A stretch of DNA of 64,000 nucleotides, taken from Eopsaltria australis. Lineage: Eukaryota > Chordata > Aves > Passeriformes > Petroicidae. The position numbers and the translations under genes are program-made. Shown in pieces: positions 25,301 through 52,824 of this stretch. The stretch is from positions 1 through 64,000 of the forward strand of contig JAVTVJ010001136.1 in assembly GCA_034509425.1 (NCBI GenBank), given 5' to 3'. Position 1 is the first letter of the stretch, and each line of letters starts with the position of its first letter. The notes under the pieces are model-generated. The model was not told the origin of the DNA. It saw only the letters and a list, made by a program, of their open reading frames with translations, and made no database searches.

Positions 25301-28300
25301 TTCTGCATATTCCCCCCACTCCCTGAAATGGGCATTAAAATATTCTGATTGTAGGAGGAACTGTTGTGTATCACTGTGGCCCCTCCACAGCTCCCTAACT
25401 TGATGAAGGAACTATCTGCCCTTGTCCTGTATCCTTGCTTCTATGCATTTTGTTGCTACAGGGGAGGAAGCTAAAAACTTCAAGACCTGTTGCATTAGGC
25501 CTTTGGAAAGCTGCTGAACCATAAAATATGTAAATGATCATTTTAATGAATCTTCCAGCTTAGCCCTTCTGCAAAGCAACTGGTAACTGTTCTGTCTGCC
25601 ATTTGCCTGTCATGTGTCTCATCCAGGTCGGCTGTGAACAAATTATTGCCCACAAAGACCCAATTGAAGGCTTGGCTGCTCTTGTTGGTGAGTTAATATC
25701 AGTTTGATCTTTTATGTACCACCACGTGTTCTAGAAGCACCTATCAGTAGACCTGCCACGTTGCTGTGTCAGGGGAGCTGGTATGACTGTGATCTCCCTC
25801 TGGGACATTTTGCCCTTTGTTGATTTTATCTGTCTGGACGTCTCACAGTGGCCTGTAGGTTCATTCTCTCACCTTTCCCAACTTACTCTTGTCATGTTTC
25901 TCAGGCATTGCAGCCCCATAGCCTGTTGTCTGTCCATGAGATGTGGACTTCTGTGATACTTAGTTCTTTTCTAGAAATTTACCCATACTCTGGCTCCAGC
26001 ACACATTCACTGAAGGAAGTTTTCTGGTCTACTTGTTGAGGACAAGGTTGTCATCACAGTGTCCTGTGGTCTTAATCCAAGGCAATCTCAAATACATTGT
26101 GTATACACACACATACATTTATCTCTGTCAGCACTTATTTTGTCAGCCAGCAGTGTTTGTAAGGCAAGTTATTAATTGAGATAGAATTCAAAGAACTTTT
26201 GAAGAGTTCCTCATAAAATCTCTCAAGTTGCTTATTAAAAATTAATTCTACCTTGGTCATTATTCAGAAAAACAGGTTCTGAATGACACAAAAAAATGAT
26301 TTAATATAATCTTACAGGTTTAATGCAATTTAGTACGACTGGGAGCTTGTTCCTTGTTTTTTTTGTCCCGATGTTTTATGTCCCCTAAGTCAGAAATGTA
26401 CCAATCTTAAATCACTGCTAAAGGTGTTTGACTGGCAGCTAGAAGGGTTGTTAAAACACTAATGTCTTGGCAAACACTGTCAGATCTACTGATATATTCT
26501 CATGCTGCTACTTCTGTGAGGAAGAGTGGGAGTCTTGTTTCTTTGAGATGAATAAGCCAAGAGTGGATTTCTTCCTCCCAGTTGCAGAGGAGCACCTCGT
26601 GCCTCTCCCTGTCTCCCCAGCTGCATTCACTTGGTGGAGTTTAATCATACAAAAGGAAAGATCCACCAGAACTTTAGGCAGGGGACCGGCTTTCCTCCAT
26701 ACTTGCCTCTCTGTGTCATACAGGAAAACACTGTCCTTTTTCTGCATGTGCTGCAACAGCCCAGCTCCTGCAAGGTAGAGGGTAGTGCCATGGGCTGTGA
26801 TGCTGAACTCGCAACAGGTGAATGGGACAGCGTTAGTGTTGTCCACTGATTGCTTCTAGGGGAATAATACTCTGGCTCCTTAATGTGAATCCATTCCTCC
26901 ACCTGCAGAGTACCAGACCAGCACTTACCCATCATAGCGTGTCTCAAGTAGTACTGCTGTCACATCAGTTTTGCTTGGTTCACAATAAAGGAAACCAGTG
27001 TCCCAACATCTGTTTGAACATTGTAGGGTTCAGAGTGCCAGAATTTTGATCCACATTTAGCAATCAGAGCCTTAAAAGAAACTGAAAAAAATATCAGTTG
27101 CATGGCTTGGAAGGAGTTTTCTTCTTGGGAAATCAGAGGAGTAAGCTGAGCAAGGTGCCACAGGGACCTGCTGAACCTGATATAGCTGAAGCCCAGCCTG
27201 CTATCCAGGCTTTTAACCCATTGCAAAGGAAATTGTCTAAACAGGACAATTTTGCATTGAATTGGGGGTAATAACCAAGTTTGTGTCATCTGGAGGAATC
27301 TGTCAGCCCCATGTAAAAGCTTTGCCATAAAGCTGGATTGTAACCTCACACAGTCCAGGTTCTGTGAGCTCTGTCCCATCCTTGCACACTCACTCAGCTC
27401 TTAGCTTGGTTTTGGCCATGAAGTTCATGTGGGAGGCGGTGGGGGAGACAGCAGAGTTACTGACTGGTTTTGTGCTGTATTCCCACCTGGCAGGGGTGTT
27501 CTACAACTCGTCTGGCTTGGCACAGTGTTATGACATATACCAGCTGTACCAGTCCTGTGCTGACCCCACAGGCTGCGGCACTGGCTCTGACGCAGAGGCT
27601 TGGGACTACCAGGTAAGGGTTGGAGCCCCCAAGAGGTTTCAGCTGCTGTCTGGCTATGCCCCTGCCCTGTGACAGCACTTGCACTTCTCTTAGGCTTGCA
27701 CCGAGATCAACTTAACATTTAACAGTAACAATGTGACGGACATGTTCCCTGAGATGCCCTTCACAGAGGCCATGCGTGAACAGTACTGCTGGAACAAGTG
27801 GCGGGTGAGGCCACGAGCATACTGGCTGCAGACAAACTTTTGGGGGGAAGGTGAGTTGTGCTGATTGCTTGTCCCTGTGTGTTACCCTGTAGCTGTCTGT
27901 TTCCCTCTGTTCAGGGAGCCCCTTGAGGACAGGCACAGCACACTAATGAGTCCTGGCAGAAAGTCACAGCCTGGTGCTGACTTGAATCAAACAGACCTTT
28001 CTGTATCTCTTCGGGACAGAAGAGGAAAACATAAAAACTACCAATAATTTGTTCAATTCTTTGATGTTTTCTGTTCTTGGCCATGTTTGCTGCAGTAGCC
28101 AAACACATTTGGATAACTGGGCAGAAAGGAGACCTTTCAATTATGAACTCTCTGAATTTCAGACCTGAAAAGTGCAAGCAACATCATTTTTTCAAATGGA
28201 GACTTGGACCCATGGGCTGCAGGTGGGGTAAGCACGTGCACTCCTACACCCTGAGCACAGAGCAGCCTTTGCAGGTGACTTACCACCCTCCCTCCCTCCC

Positions 28301-30343
28301 TCTCAGAGCAGCGCTGGCAATTTAATTTTAACGAGTTTCTGTGAGCAGCTGTTTCATGGTGAACCACTGAGAAATCTCAGGACACTAATGACAGACACGC
28401 TGAGTACTGTCCATCAGCCAGGAATACTGATGAAACAAATCTGGCTCCACTAGTGCAGGACCTTCCTTACCCCACACCCAGGCTCTGAACCACAACCTGG
28501 TGTGTTTGTGTCCACATGTGATCTCAGTGCTGCTGGCCACATGCTCCTGGCTCTCTCCAGTCCCAGCATACTTGGTGAGACCAGGTGGGTCCTGTGAGCA
28601 GCAACCCAAACCAGGACATGTTTTGGCTTAGATTCAACAAAACTTCAGAGTGCTGTCAGTGTCCAGTTTAAAATTTAAAAACAAAAATGATCCAGGACTG
28701 GATTTTGAGGTAGCTGAGCTCCTGATTAAATACATAAGCTACTTGTATTAGGCTGGCTTGGAATCCCAGGAGGAACAGGCTGCTTAGGGTGCATGGGCCC
28801 AAAGGAGACCTAACTTCCAACTACCTATGCTGGAATCAGCTGAAAATTCCCACCTTGGGGAAAACATTCCCTTCATTTGGGACAGGTGATCTGGTTCATT
28901 CAGACTGCTAGCTGTGGATACCAGCCATACTAAGGATGTCTTCCCATGCTTTTCCTCAGTCTTGCCCAGATGTTCAGTTTTCAGAACTCATGTCCAGTTC
29001 TTCCCAGTAACTTGGTGAGAATTTGTCTTTGCTCCTTCTCCTCCCAGATAAACAGCAGCCTCAGCCCTTCACTGATTGCACTTACCATTAAAGGAGGTGC
29101 CCATCACCTTGATCTCCGGTAAGTACCGAACTCTCCTTCGGCGAGCAAAATCTTGATGCCCTGGGTATTTGACATCAGCAAGCCACAGCCCAAACAACCA
29201 GGAGATATTTTAGAATCACGGAATCATAGTGTGGTTGAGGTTGGAAAAGAACTCTGAGATCATTAAGTCCAACCATCAAACCAACACCACCACCATGTTC
29301 ACCACTAAACTATGTCCTCAAGTGCCACACCCACAAGTTTTTTGAATGCTACCAGTGATGGTGAATTCAACACTTCCCTGGGCAGCCAATACTTTACAAC
29401 CCTTTTCATGAAAAGATTTTCCCTAATATCCAGTCTAAGGATTTCCTGGTTGAACTTGAGGCTGTTTCCGCTCATCCTGTCCCTTGTTGCCTGGGAGCAG
29501 AGCCTGACCCCCACCTGGCTACAACCTCCCATCAGGGAGTTGTAGAGAGTGAGATGGTCCCCCCATGAGCCTCCTCTTCTCCAGGTTGGGTCCCCCCAAC
29601 TCCCTCAGCCACTCCTGGTGCTCCAGACCCTTCCCCAGCTCCATTCCCTTTCCTGGAGACACTCCAGCCCTTTTATGTCTTATTTGTCAAGAGGGACCTA
29701 AAATTGACCTCAGGATTTGAGATGTGGCCTCACCAGTGCCTAGCACAGGGCAAGTACCTAAAGAGGATGGGCACCAGGCTGTTGCAGCCCAGTGTGGAAG
29801 AGTGACCTTCTTCTCCAGCACAGGGCTCTTTCAGCCTCCAGGGATGCTGAGCTTAGCAGAACTTGGCACTCAGCTCACCTACTGTCATTAGATTGCGTTC
29901 TTGCACAGGGATTGGCACAAGTGTGAGACAGCCTGCAGCAAATCAGTCACGTGAAGTAGTCCAGTGCCTCCTGGCATTAGCCATCTGCCTTTGGGCCTGG
30001 AACAGAGGGGGCAGCAGCCTGCAGTACAGAGGAAAGCTTGGGGCTGCTGCCCAGTTGCACTGGAGATCAGACACTGCAGCTTGGTTTCCAGGGTATAAAT
30101 GCCAAGCACAAACCAGTCTCTGTCCTTAAGATTGCAGACTCTGCCTGTGCAGGGGGTAAAAACCCACTGTTCAGTAACTGACACTGCTCTGCTTTTCCTA
30201 GGGGACGCAATCCAGCCGACCCCCCATCCGTCACAGAGGTGCGCAGGCTTGAAGCCGGGATTATCAGCAGCTGGGTGAAATCTGCAGGCATGGAGCGAGT
30301 GCGGGAGCAGCGCACAGGAGCTGCAGCAGGCAGCCAGCCCTGA
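7744..30343 (+). CDS. DPP7: Dipeptidyl peptidase 7 (dipeptidyl peptidase II), 13 coding exons, complete
   Basis: Family S28 serine peptidase that removes N-terminal dipeptides, preferring proline or alanine at position two, in lysosomes and post-lysosomal vesicles. Joined exons: 7744-7822, 8127-8240, 13161-13300, 14003-14166, 19027-19162, 22522-22603, 24363-24529, 25627-25687, 27494-27612, 27694-27850, 28163-28227, 29048-29118 and 30202-30343. All have GT-AG borders and compatible phases, giving 498 residues (human 492). Residues 1-26 form a leucine-rich signal peptide. The catalytic triad is present: Ser166 in GGSYGG (codon split between exons 4 and 5), Asp422 in NGDLDPW and His447 in GGAHHLDL. 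Each sits four residues beyond its human counterpart. The start ATG has a good Kozak context (GCCATGG). An in-frame ATG at 7693 would give a poorer signal sequence. Introns 2, 4 and 8 and the last intron carry retroelements. Confidence 0.96.
8127..8240 (+). CDS. DPP7: DPP7 exon 2
   Basis: Follows CCCTCCAG and encodes residues 27-64, including the [12 protein letters not shown] segment at the mature N-terminus. NET is an N-glycosylation sequon. Donor GTAGGT. Confidence 0.93.
8462..8735 (+). mobile_element. CR1 LINE 3' fragment in DPP7 intron 2
   Basis: Shows the ordered CR1 words ATTAGGAAGGAATTTTT, GGAGCTGTGGCTGCCCCATC, GGTTGGATAGGG, GGAGCAACCTGGGATAGTGG and GGTGTCCCTGC. It is in the sense orientation relative to DPP7. 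Confidence 0.88.
10334..10447. repeat. AT/CA microsatellite with a perfect 21-bp inverted repeat
   Basis: Alternating TA tracts grade into a CA tract. At 10354-10374 and 10380-10400 the two arms are exact reverse complements, separated by only five bases (ATCAC). This could extrude as a cruciform or cause replication slippage. Confidence 0.85.
11350..11610 (+). mobile_element. CR1 LINE, left part, interrupted by an LTR
   Basis: CR1 3'-region words (GGTTTATTCAGCC, GGACATAAGGAAGAAATTCTTCC, CTGGCACAGGCTGCC, GGAGAAGCTGTGGCTGCC) stop at 11610. The element resumes at 12494 with CTGCCCCATCCCTGGAAG. Confidence 0.88.
11611..12493 (+). mobile_element. Solo LTR of an endogenous retrovirus, inserted into CR1
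   Basis: The 883-bp insertion begins TGTCAGAAAC and ends CACAACA, so it has TG...CA ends. It is flanked by the 5-bp duplication CTGCC at 11606-11610 and 12494-12498. Removing it restores a continuous CR1. TTTTATACTC near 12167 may be its TATA region. No retroviral coding sequence is present. Orientation follows the TATA-like word and is tentative. Confidence 0.8.
12494..12640 (+). mobile_element. CR1 LINE, right part after the LTR
   Basis: Continues with CCCCATCCCTGGAAG, GGAGCAGCCTGGGGTAG, GGTGTCTCTGCCCATGGC and the terminal CCTATGATATG, the 3' end of the same CR1 copy. Confidence 0.88.
13161..13300 (+). CDS. DPP7: DPP7 exon 3
   Basis: Encodes residues 65-111, including the FFYTGNEGD strand typical of S28 peptidases, and ends with FAEH at a GTGAGT donor. 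The preceding intron is 4.9 kb. Confidence 0.96.
14003..14166 (+). CDS. DPP7: DPP7 exon 4
   Basis: Encodes residues 112-165, starting [10 protein letters not shown] and ending in the GG that precedes the nucleophile. The last two bases are the first two of the catalytic Ser166 codon. Confidence 0.96.
14590..17369 (+). mobile_element. Long degenerate CR1 LINE with ORF2 remnants in DPP7 intron 4
   Basis: About 2.8 kb in the sense orientation. Decayed ORF2 pieces appear in several frames: an endonuclease part (ETWWD-like [13 protein letters not shown] near 14690-14730, NWEDR near 15000), then reverse-transcriptase parts ([22 protein letters not shown] at about 15980-16045, [14 protein letters not shown] at about 16250-16290, GSILS near 16445). 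The catalytic FADD box reads FANN at 16520-16531, so both metal-binding aspartates are lost. Stops and frameshifts break the frame many times. The 3' end has the CR1 terminus ATTCTATGA. It cannot be autonomous. Confidence 0.9.
19027..19162 (+). CDS. DPP7: DPP7 exon 5
   Basis: Completes Ser166 and encodes [14 protein letters not shown] through FFRDVTA, residues 166-211. Donor GTAAGT. Confidence 0.96.
22522..22603 (+). CDS. DPP7: DPP7 exon 6
   Basis: Encodes residues 212-238 (DFQKSS through [10 protein letters not shown]), matching the cap-domain region of mammalian DPP7. Acceptor CCTTCAG, donor GTAAGA. Confidence 0.93.
24363..24529 (+). CDS. DPP7: DPP7 exon 7
   Basis: Encodes residues 239-294, including [16 protein letters not shown] and LPANPVK, which are strongly conserved in the family. 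Confidence 0.96.
25627..25687 (+). CDS. DPP7: DPP7 exon 8
   Basis: Short exon for residues 295-314 (VGCEQII through LAALV). Donor GTGAGT. Confidence 0.93.
26505..26945 (-). pseudogene. Kelch-repeat protein pseudogene fragment in DPP7 intron 8, antisense
   Basis: On the minus strand two successive kelch blades can be read. The first, near 26900-26850, contains [13 protein letters not shown] change of frame follows, then [10 protein letters not shown] and a second blade with [20 protein letters not shown] at about 26755-26695. The spacing between equivalent tyrosines is about 53 residues, as in kelch propellers. The diglycine of the blade reads Gly-Ala-Gly, and the join needs a frameshift, so it is not intact. 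The parent gene is not identified. A retrocopy is likely, but an intron-bearing relic is not excluded. Confidence 0.6.
27494..27612 (+). CDS. DPP7: DPP7 exon 9
   Basis: Encodes residues 315-354, including [25 protein letters not shown] and WDYQ. Only 81 bp separate it from exon 10. Confidence 0.96.
27694..27850 (+). CDS. DPP7: DPP7 exon 10
   Basis: Encodes residues 355-406, [21 protein letters not shown] and the FWGE region. It contains two sequons, NLT and NVT. Confidence 0.96.
28163..28227 (+). CDS. DPP7: DPP7 exon 11
   Basis: Encodes residues 407-428 with [13 protein letters not shown], which holds the catalytic Asp422. Confidence 0.96.
29048..29118 (+). CDS. DPP7: DPP7 exon 12
   Basis: Encodes residues 429-451, including GGAHHLDL with the catalytic His447. 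A minus-strand CR1 starts about 90 bp after its donor. Confidence 0.95.
29212..29745 (-). mobile_element. CR1 LINE fragment, minus strand, in the last DPP7 intron
   Basis: On the + strand it starts AATCACGGAATCATAGTG and continues with GAGGTTGGAAAAGA, AAGTCCAACCATCA, GGTGAATTCAACACTTCCC and TGGGCAGCC, the reverse complement of a CR1 3' region. Antisense to DPP7. Confidence 0.9.
30202..30343 (+). CDS. DPP7: DPP7 exon 13 and stop
   Basis: Encodes residues 452-498 and TGA at 30341-30343. It starts NPADPPSV and has the [14 protein letters not shown] helix typical of the C-terminus. Confidence 0.95.
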
Positions 30344-30992
30344 GCCCCTCCATCCCCATAGCCCCTGGGTGGAGCCTGCTGAGCTGGTTCTAGGCTGACT
30401 GGGACACTATTCTCTCCTCTGCCATGATGGTGGGAACTTCCTTTTCCGAAGTGTCCCACCTACACCTCGCTGAGCATCAAAAGAAATGCAAAAGACCAAA
30501 TCACTGACGGAAGCCAAAACCACATTTCTGGGCTTCAGGCTTGCCTGCTCAGAATGAGCTGTTAGAAAGGGCAGCAATATGAAAAGCTTGCCTGGAAGGT
30601 CCAAGAATCATCACAGTCCTGAACAGGATGGTTGTGTGAGGCACCTTAAGGTTGAAACTAAATTATTTTTAGAGAAAAATGAAGTATTAGAGGGTTAGTG
30701 GAAGAGCAGAGGTATGGTCATGACTGACACAGGGTCATGGTGAGCTCCACTAGCGACCAGTTATCTATTCAGTCTTAGCCAGGGCTTTGGGTTGGAGGTG
30801 TTTTAGTTTTGCTTTTAACTTGATCAAGAGCTTCCAGTTGCTGAGATGAAGATTTACACAAAGGAATCCTGGTTTATGCTGCTGTCACTCAAGGGCTGTT
30901 GTACTGGTGACCAGTAAAGCACACTTCCACTGAGACATCTTCAGAGCTTTTTAAGATCAATTACAAGTATATTAAAGTGTGTGTTATAAAAG
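30344..30992 (+). other. DPP7 3' untranslated region, with candidate poly(A) signal ATTAAA at 30971-30976
   Basis: No further exon follows the stop. ATTAAA at 30971-30976 is followed by GT-rich DNA (GTGTGTGTT), as expected of a cleavage signal. A later AATAAATAAA at 31431-31440 is an alternative. Confidence 0.5.
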
Positions 30993-33900
30993 TTTATTAA
31001 AGGGTGTGATACAATTTCACAGCTTGGTCGTGTAACCAAAGAAGATAAAGTTGCTTCTCACCTTCCCAGGTGGCTCTTTGCACATGAACAGGTGCTACTA
31101 GAATCGCAAAGCACCAAAAGTTACTAGCATGACTGCAAAAATACTACAGCACTGCAGTTCTCTGGGGCTGTGCCTGTGCCCAGCTCTGTTTCTCAGTGAA
31201 AGCCCAAGGCTTTCCATTGTGAAGGACAGAATCCCTGGCTCAGTGGTGGCCTTCCCACAACACTCCACTTAAGTGTCCCAGCATGCAGAAACACCAGAGT
31301 GTTCAGGCTTTGAAACAAGGAACCACAAAGGGAAACTATGAGCTTCTGTTGCACTGGGGGAGCACATCATGGACCAGAAATGGGCCGTGGAGCTCAGAGA
31401 CTGAGCTGACCCAACAGTTTGTTAGGTAAAAATAAATAAACAATTAAAATTACCTCTGCAGAAGAGCAGGAAGAACAGATGAGCTTTGTTGAGATTATTT
31501 AGTTTGTGCCATTTCACACGATACAGGGGTCTGAAACAAGAATTTGTTCTCAAAGGGAGCGAGAGCTAACAATCTGAACCGCATGTTTAAAGGCTGTGGA
31601 CAGTAAACACACATTTAGAGGAGACTGCATGTCCCAAGAGGAGCTAGATAGAAATCAGTTGGACCAACAGGCTCAGCTGAAAGGTAAGACATGTTTGGGA
31701 AAGTGACAGTTTATTCTTCTCTCCTTCAACTTATCAGGAAATGAATTATTACTCTCAAGCTAATCATAAGGCAAAATATCACACAGACTCCCACAGTCCC
31801 ATTTTTAGAATCAATCACATTAAGACTTGTGTACAACTTCAAAACCAGAAGATTTTTGGTAAGCATTTATATGTATTCCATTTTCTAAGAAACCTCTCTT
31901 GCCTCAGTCAGGCAGCTCTCTGGGTGGAACACCGAACCTTGGAAGTTTCACAATCCATAGCACAGCCATAATTAAACGTTCAAAATTCGCTTTGTTCAAA
32001 GGCACAAGGCCAAAGCAACACAGGTCAGCAGGGCCTGGGTAGTGTCACTCAATTTATATATTTTTCTTTTTTTTTCTTTAGTCTTCAATTTTAAGCCTTT
32101 AGCTTTTAGCCAAAGCTCAGCTCCTCAGCAGCACAAACCTGCTTCACAAACAAAAAAACTGAAGATGTTTCCTTCCATGTTTCACCTGCACTATCCTCAT
32201 TTGTTGTTGTGCCAAAGAAAACAGAGGCCTTGGCAGCAAATCAGTTGTGCACCCAAAGGCCACAGTGACTGGATTCCACTGCACTTGTGAGAAGCTCGTT
32301 GCCTGCTGGCAGGTGATCGGGAGGAACAGTAACATTCCGCACTGACGAGTCACGTCTCGTCAAGCCCAGGACAGGGTCCCTCTGATGACAGAAAAATGTG
32401 CATTTAAATAATTTGTAAAATTTCTCCATTTCCATTAGTACATGGAATGATAAATATTATCTAAAAGGCTTAAATAGTGACCCCAAGAGTAACTGGTAAC
32501 TCCAGCAAACAGAATGGATCAGCATAAAGCAAATAAAGATGCATCTTACTTTACAAATCAAAGGTTACAATTACTATGAAATACCTCCCTCAGCCACTGG
32601 AAAATGAACCATTAGAGTCAAATTCAGTCACCTCCATTAATGGCCAGGGACCCCTGGATTTAGTGGGGACTGCACCTCCTGGCCCTGCCCATCACACCCA
32701 CTGCCATGGGGGAAAGAGACTTTCAGTGACACCAATCTCTTCTGGAAATATGAACACATTTCTGAGATCTTAACCGTGAATACAGGACTGTCCAAGTCCA
32801 AATCCAAAAGGAAAAGCACTCTAGAAAGCTCATTTCCAAATTCATGGCTTAAAATCTGTAAGTGTGCACATATAAAAATTAAAGATCCCAGAGCTCCTGT
32901 ATGATTTTTTTTAAAAACCTGGGTCTACTTTGTCTTCAAGTAACTGAAATGAATTTCTCCAATTCTAGGGCCTAGAACTGCTGTAATACCTTTAGACTGT
33001 CTGCTTTTAACACTACTGCTGAAAATACCCAATGTACTCCTAAGGAAAAAAGAAACTGAACATTTCTCCACGGTCCAAGAAATTATGAATAACAAGAACT
33101 TTGCAAGAACAAGAATAACAAGAACAGTTGCAAGCTTGTTTTGAGTCAACAAAACACCTAGGATGTGATATCTGAACAGAAAGGGACGGAAGGAAGCTGA
33201 TACCTAATATGCTCACAAGCTTTCCCAGTGCCCAACCTCAGAAAGCAGCTTTCAGTCAGAATACCTGAGTCTAACTGATGCAAATAAGAAACAAAATGCA
33301 CGTGTAGTTTTACTTGCATTTCACATTATCTCCTGCATTCCTGCAGCGAAGTTAAAAACTGCAATACCTCTACAAAATTATTTGAGCCAAACCAGCAGCA
33401 AATTCTCTTTCACCATTTAAGCCACAGCTTGAATAGACTGTTCAAAGTGCTCCACAAAACTAAGACACGATACAACAGATGCTCTGTTGGCTCTTCTTTC
33501 TCCTAAGGTGATGCAGCATAGTTTGGGAGTTTGGAATGAGATCAGAGTACCAGCAGCAATACTGACAGCTTCTCCCTGGGACAGCACAACAGCTCTTTGT
33601 TTATTCCACTTTCCACCTGAACCACTGTCAGTCTGACAAAGGAATGGCTCTGTAATGCAGTGTCTCAGTGAATCCAGAATAAACCAGAAAACTAGGCTTA
33701 TTCCTGCTCTCCAGGAACAACCTTGTGCCCTAAGCCAACTCGCTGCATTCCCAGTATTTAATGAGCATTTACTAACACTGACATAAGTGAGTTCTGGGTC
33801 ACCAGAGCCTCGAGAATGTCATGGTCCACACCACAATTACCTTCTGAACCTCATCAGCAGTACCAGGGAAACCAGCTTCATATGGTACAGCTTTGCCCAT

Positions 33901-34083
33901 CCCAGAACCAGGGATTAGATTTAAGACTGACATGATTTCTTCAAACCAGAAATGCTTTTCCCAAGCTTTTGTTTGTTGTTTGAAGTCAAAAAAGGTGCAT
34001 TATAGCATCTCTCCTTAAACCCTGAAAAGTAAAGTGACTGGAAGATAAAAATGCCACCACTGGAAGATCCACTGATGCACAGT
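30993..34083 (-). other. Putative MAN1B1 3' untranslated region
   Basis: About 3.1 kb without exons follows the MAN1B1 stop. On the minus strand AATAAA occurs at 30993-30998, 17 bp from the ATTAAA that would serve DPP7 on the other strand. A second AATAAA at 31710-31715 could end a shorter form. The choice needs transcript data. Confidence 0.45.
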
Positions 34084-50755
<16,672 letters not shown>

Positions 50756-51180
50756 GGCGGTGCCTCACGGGCCGCCTGCCGCCATCGCCCCGCGGGACGG
50801 AGCGGCTGCTTCCGGGAACTCTTTCCGGTGCCGCTCTGGCGCCGGCGCGGCCGCGCTCAGTGGCACAGGGGCGAGGCGGGGCCCGGCGGCGCAGCGGAGG
50901 CACCGGCCCAGAGGAAGCCCCGTCGGGACGGGCCCTCTCCGCGGGCGGGCAGGCGGAGGTCTCAGCCCGTGCTGCCCACTCGCCGAGGCGCCTCGAGGCC
51001 GCAGCCTTCGGCGTGGGCCCGGCCCGAGCCCCCCGCCTACTTCACGGGTTCCGCCTTCAGGCCGGGGCGGGGGTGGTCGGGACTGCGTTGATTTTGCCCT
51101 TGCCTCTCGCTGCCCCGGCACACCTCGCCGAACCGCGTCCTGCCCAGCGAGGACAGCAGCAGCCGGGGTGAGCTGGGAAT

Positions 51181-52824
51181 CCTCGCTGTTCTTCGGTGTC
51201 ACGGGAGCACAACATAGAGACCAGTCACAGAATCATTGGCATGGAAGAACTAGAAATGAAGACGTGCAGGTGGGAAGTGATAAGGAAAATCAACTCAGTA
51301 AATGGCCCGCAAGCCCCCATGCAGCTGTAAGGAGGCCGCTGTGGTGAGGCCCAGCCCCGGCAGAGAGCACTGGAGGAGGCACGGACACTGCGGCTCCTCC
51401 CACCCACCTGGAGAGTGAGCACGGCCAGGGAAAACCCCGAAGTGCCGCTGCCTCCGAGAGCACAGGGAAGGGCTGTCTGATGACATTATCAACCTGCCAT
51501 CGAAAAACCGAGACACACACAGGAGGCAATGTGGGAACACGGGCCTGAGAGCAGACAACTGCAATCTGTGAGAGAATGTGTGTGAGTGGATGAAAAGCAA
51601 CGAGTTGTGTAAATAAACCCTTCCATAAGACCTGGCACTGAATTTTGGTGCGCAACAGGAAGCACTCATCCCACACAATTCCTTCCTTCAGCTGCTCCTG
51701 CACAGCCCCCCAGCCCTATGTCGCTCCCTCTGCAATAAGCGTTTCCTGCATCTTCCCTGCGGAGAAGGAGGGACATACTCAGTTGGAGTAGGGAAGAGCA
51801 TTGTTTAGTGATGTACACGTTCAGAACCACAGCAGGATCAGGTTTGTAATAACTTCTCGCTCAGTCCAATGGGAAGAAGGCAGCATTGAAGCAGCTGCCT
51901 TAAGACTGCTGCTGTAAATGCTGGCACTGAATTAACCTCCAGCTGTGCCCAAGCGGCAGGTTGGCATGCATCATTTGAGCCTTTACATTTGGAATGCAGC
52001 TCATTTCAAGATTTCAAGATAAAACTGAAAATTTGGTATTTTCTGAGAATTTCATGATTAAGAAAACTAATCAATCAAAATCCTGGTAGATACAAACAGC
52101 ACATAAACAAGCAGAAGAACAATTTCAGATGCCTAAAGCATGCATTCGTTTTAGTATTAATTTTCCTATCACAGGAAACTACTGAATGGTGTAACTTAAA
52201 AACATATTTAAATCCCCAGCAGCCTTCACATGGGTGTCAAGAAAGAAAAGGGGTAAAAGAAAGAGGTAGGAAAGGAAGATTTGCTGGCTTCAGCACTAAA
52301 CCCCTAAATGAGGGCAATCTGCCATTTGTGAGGTATTACTGCCTTTCCCTACTGATTGTGCTGTAAATAGAGCCCTGTTTAAGAAGTGCATCTCACTGGA
52401 AAGCAGAGTAAAAGTTGCATTGCAGCAAGTGCTCATTTTACCTACATCCCAGCTGCAAGACTGAGAACCATATTACTCCAATCGACTTGAAAGAAGACAA
52501 CCACCACGTGCAATTAAACTCCCTTCCCTCAAGAAACTAAGATGAAAAGCTTGGAAAAAATATACAGCATTGCAGACAAGAACACAACATTCTGTTTTCT
52601 GATGAAAAAATAGATCCCACGATGTCAACCCCCTTCAGGAATCACCCTCTGCTCAGTTCCATATGACCCTGTAATCTGAAGGAGGGGCAGTGGAGCCTTC
52701 AGATGTACCACCAATGACACCATCCTGCAGCTGTGGTGACAACAATCATAGGGACACAGACAACAAGTGTATTTTTCTCACATACAAGAAACACAGACAA
52801 ACACATAGAAATCACAGTAGCATC
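51181..52824. other. Intergenic DNA between MAN1B1 and UAP1L1
   Basis: No exon or repeat can be recognised. The genes are head (MAN1B1) to tail (UAP1L1) on the same strand. Confidence 0.5.

Noticed and set aside
26960..27379. 139-codon minus-strand frame next to the kelch fragment
   Set aside because: It lies upstream of the kelch blades but shows no kelch, BTB or BACK features, so it was not added to the pseudogene.
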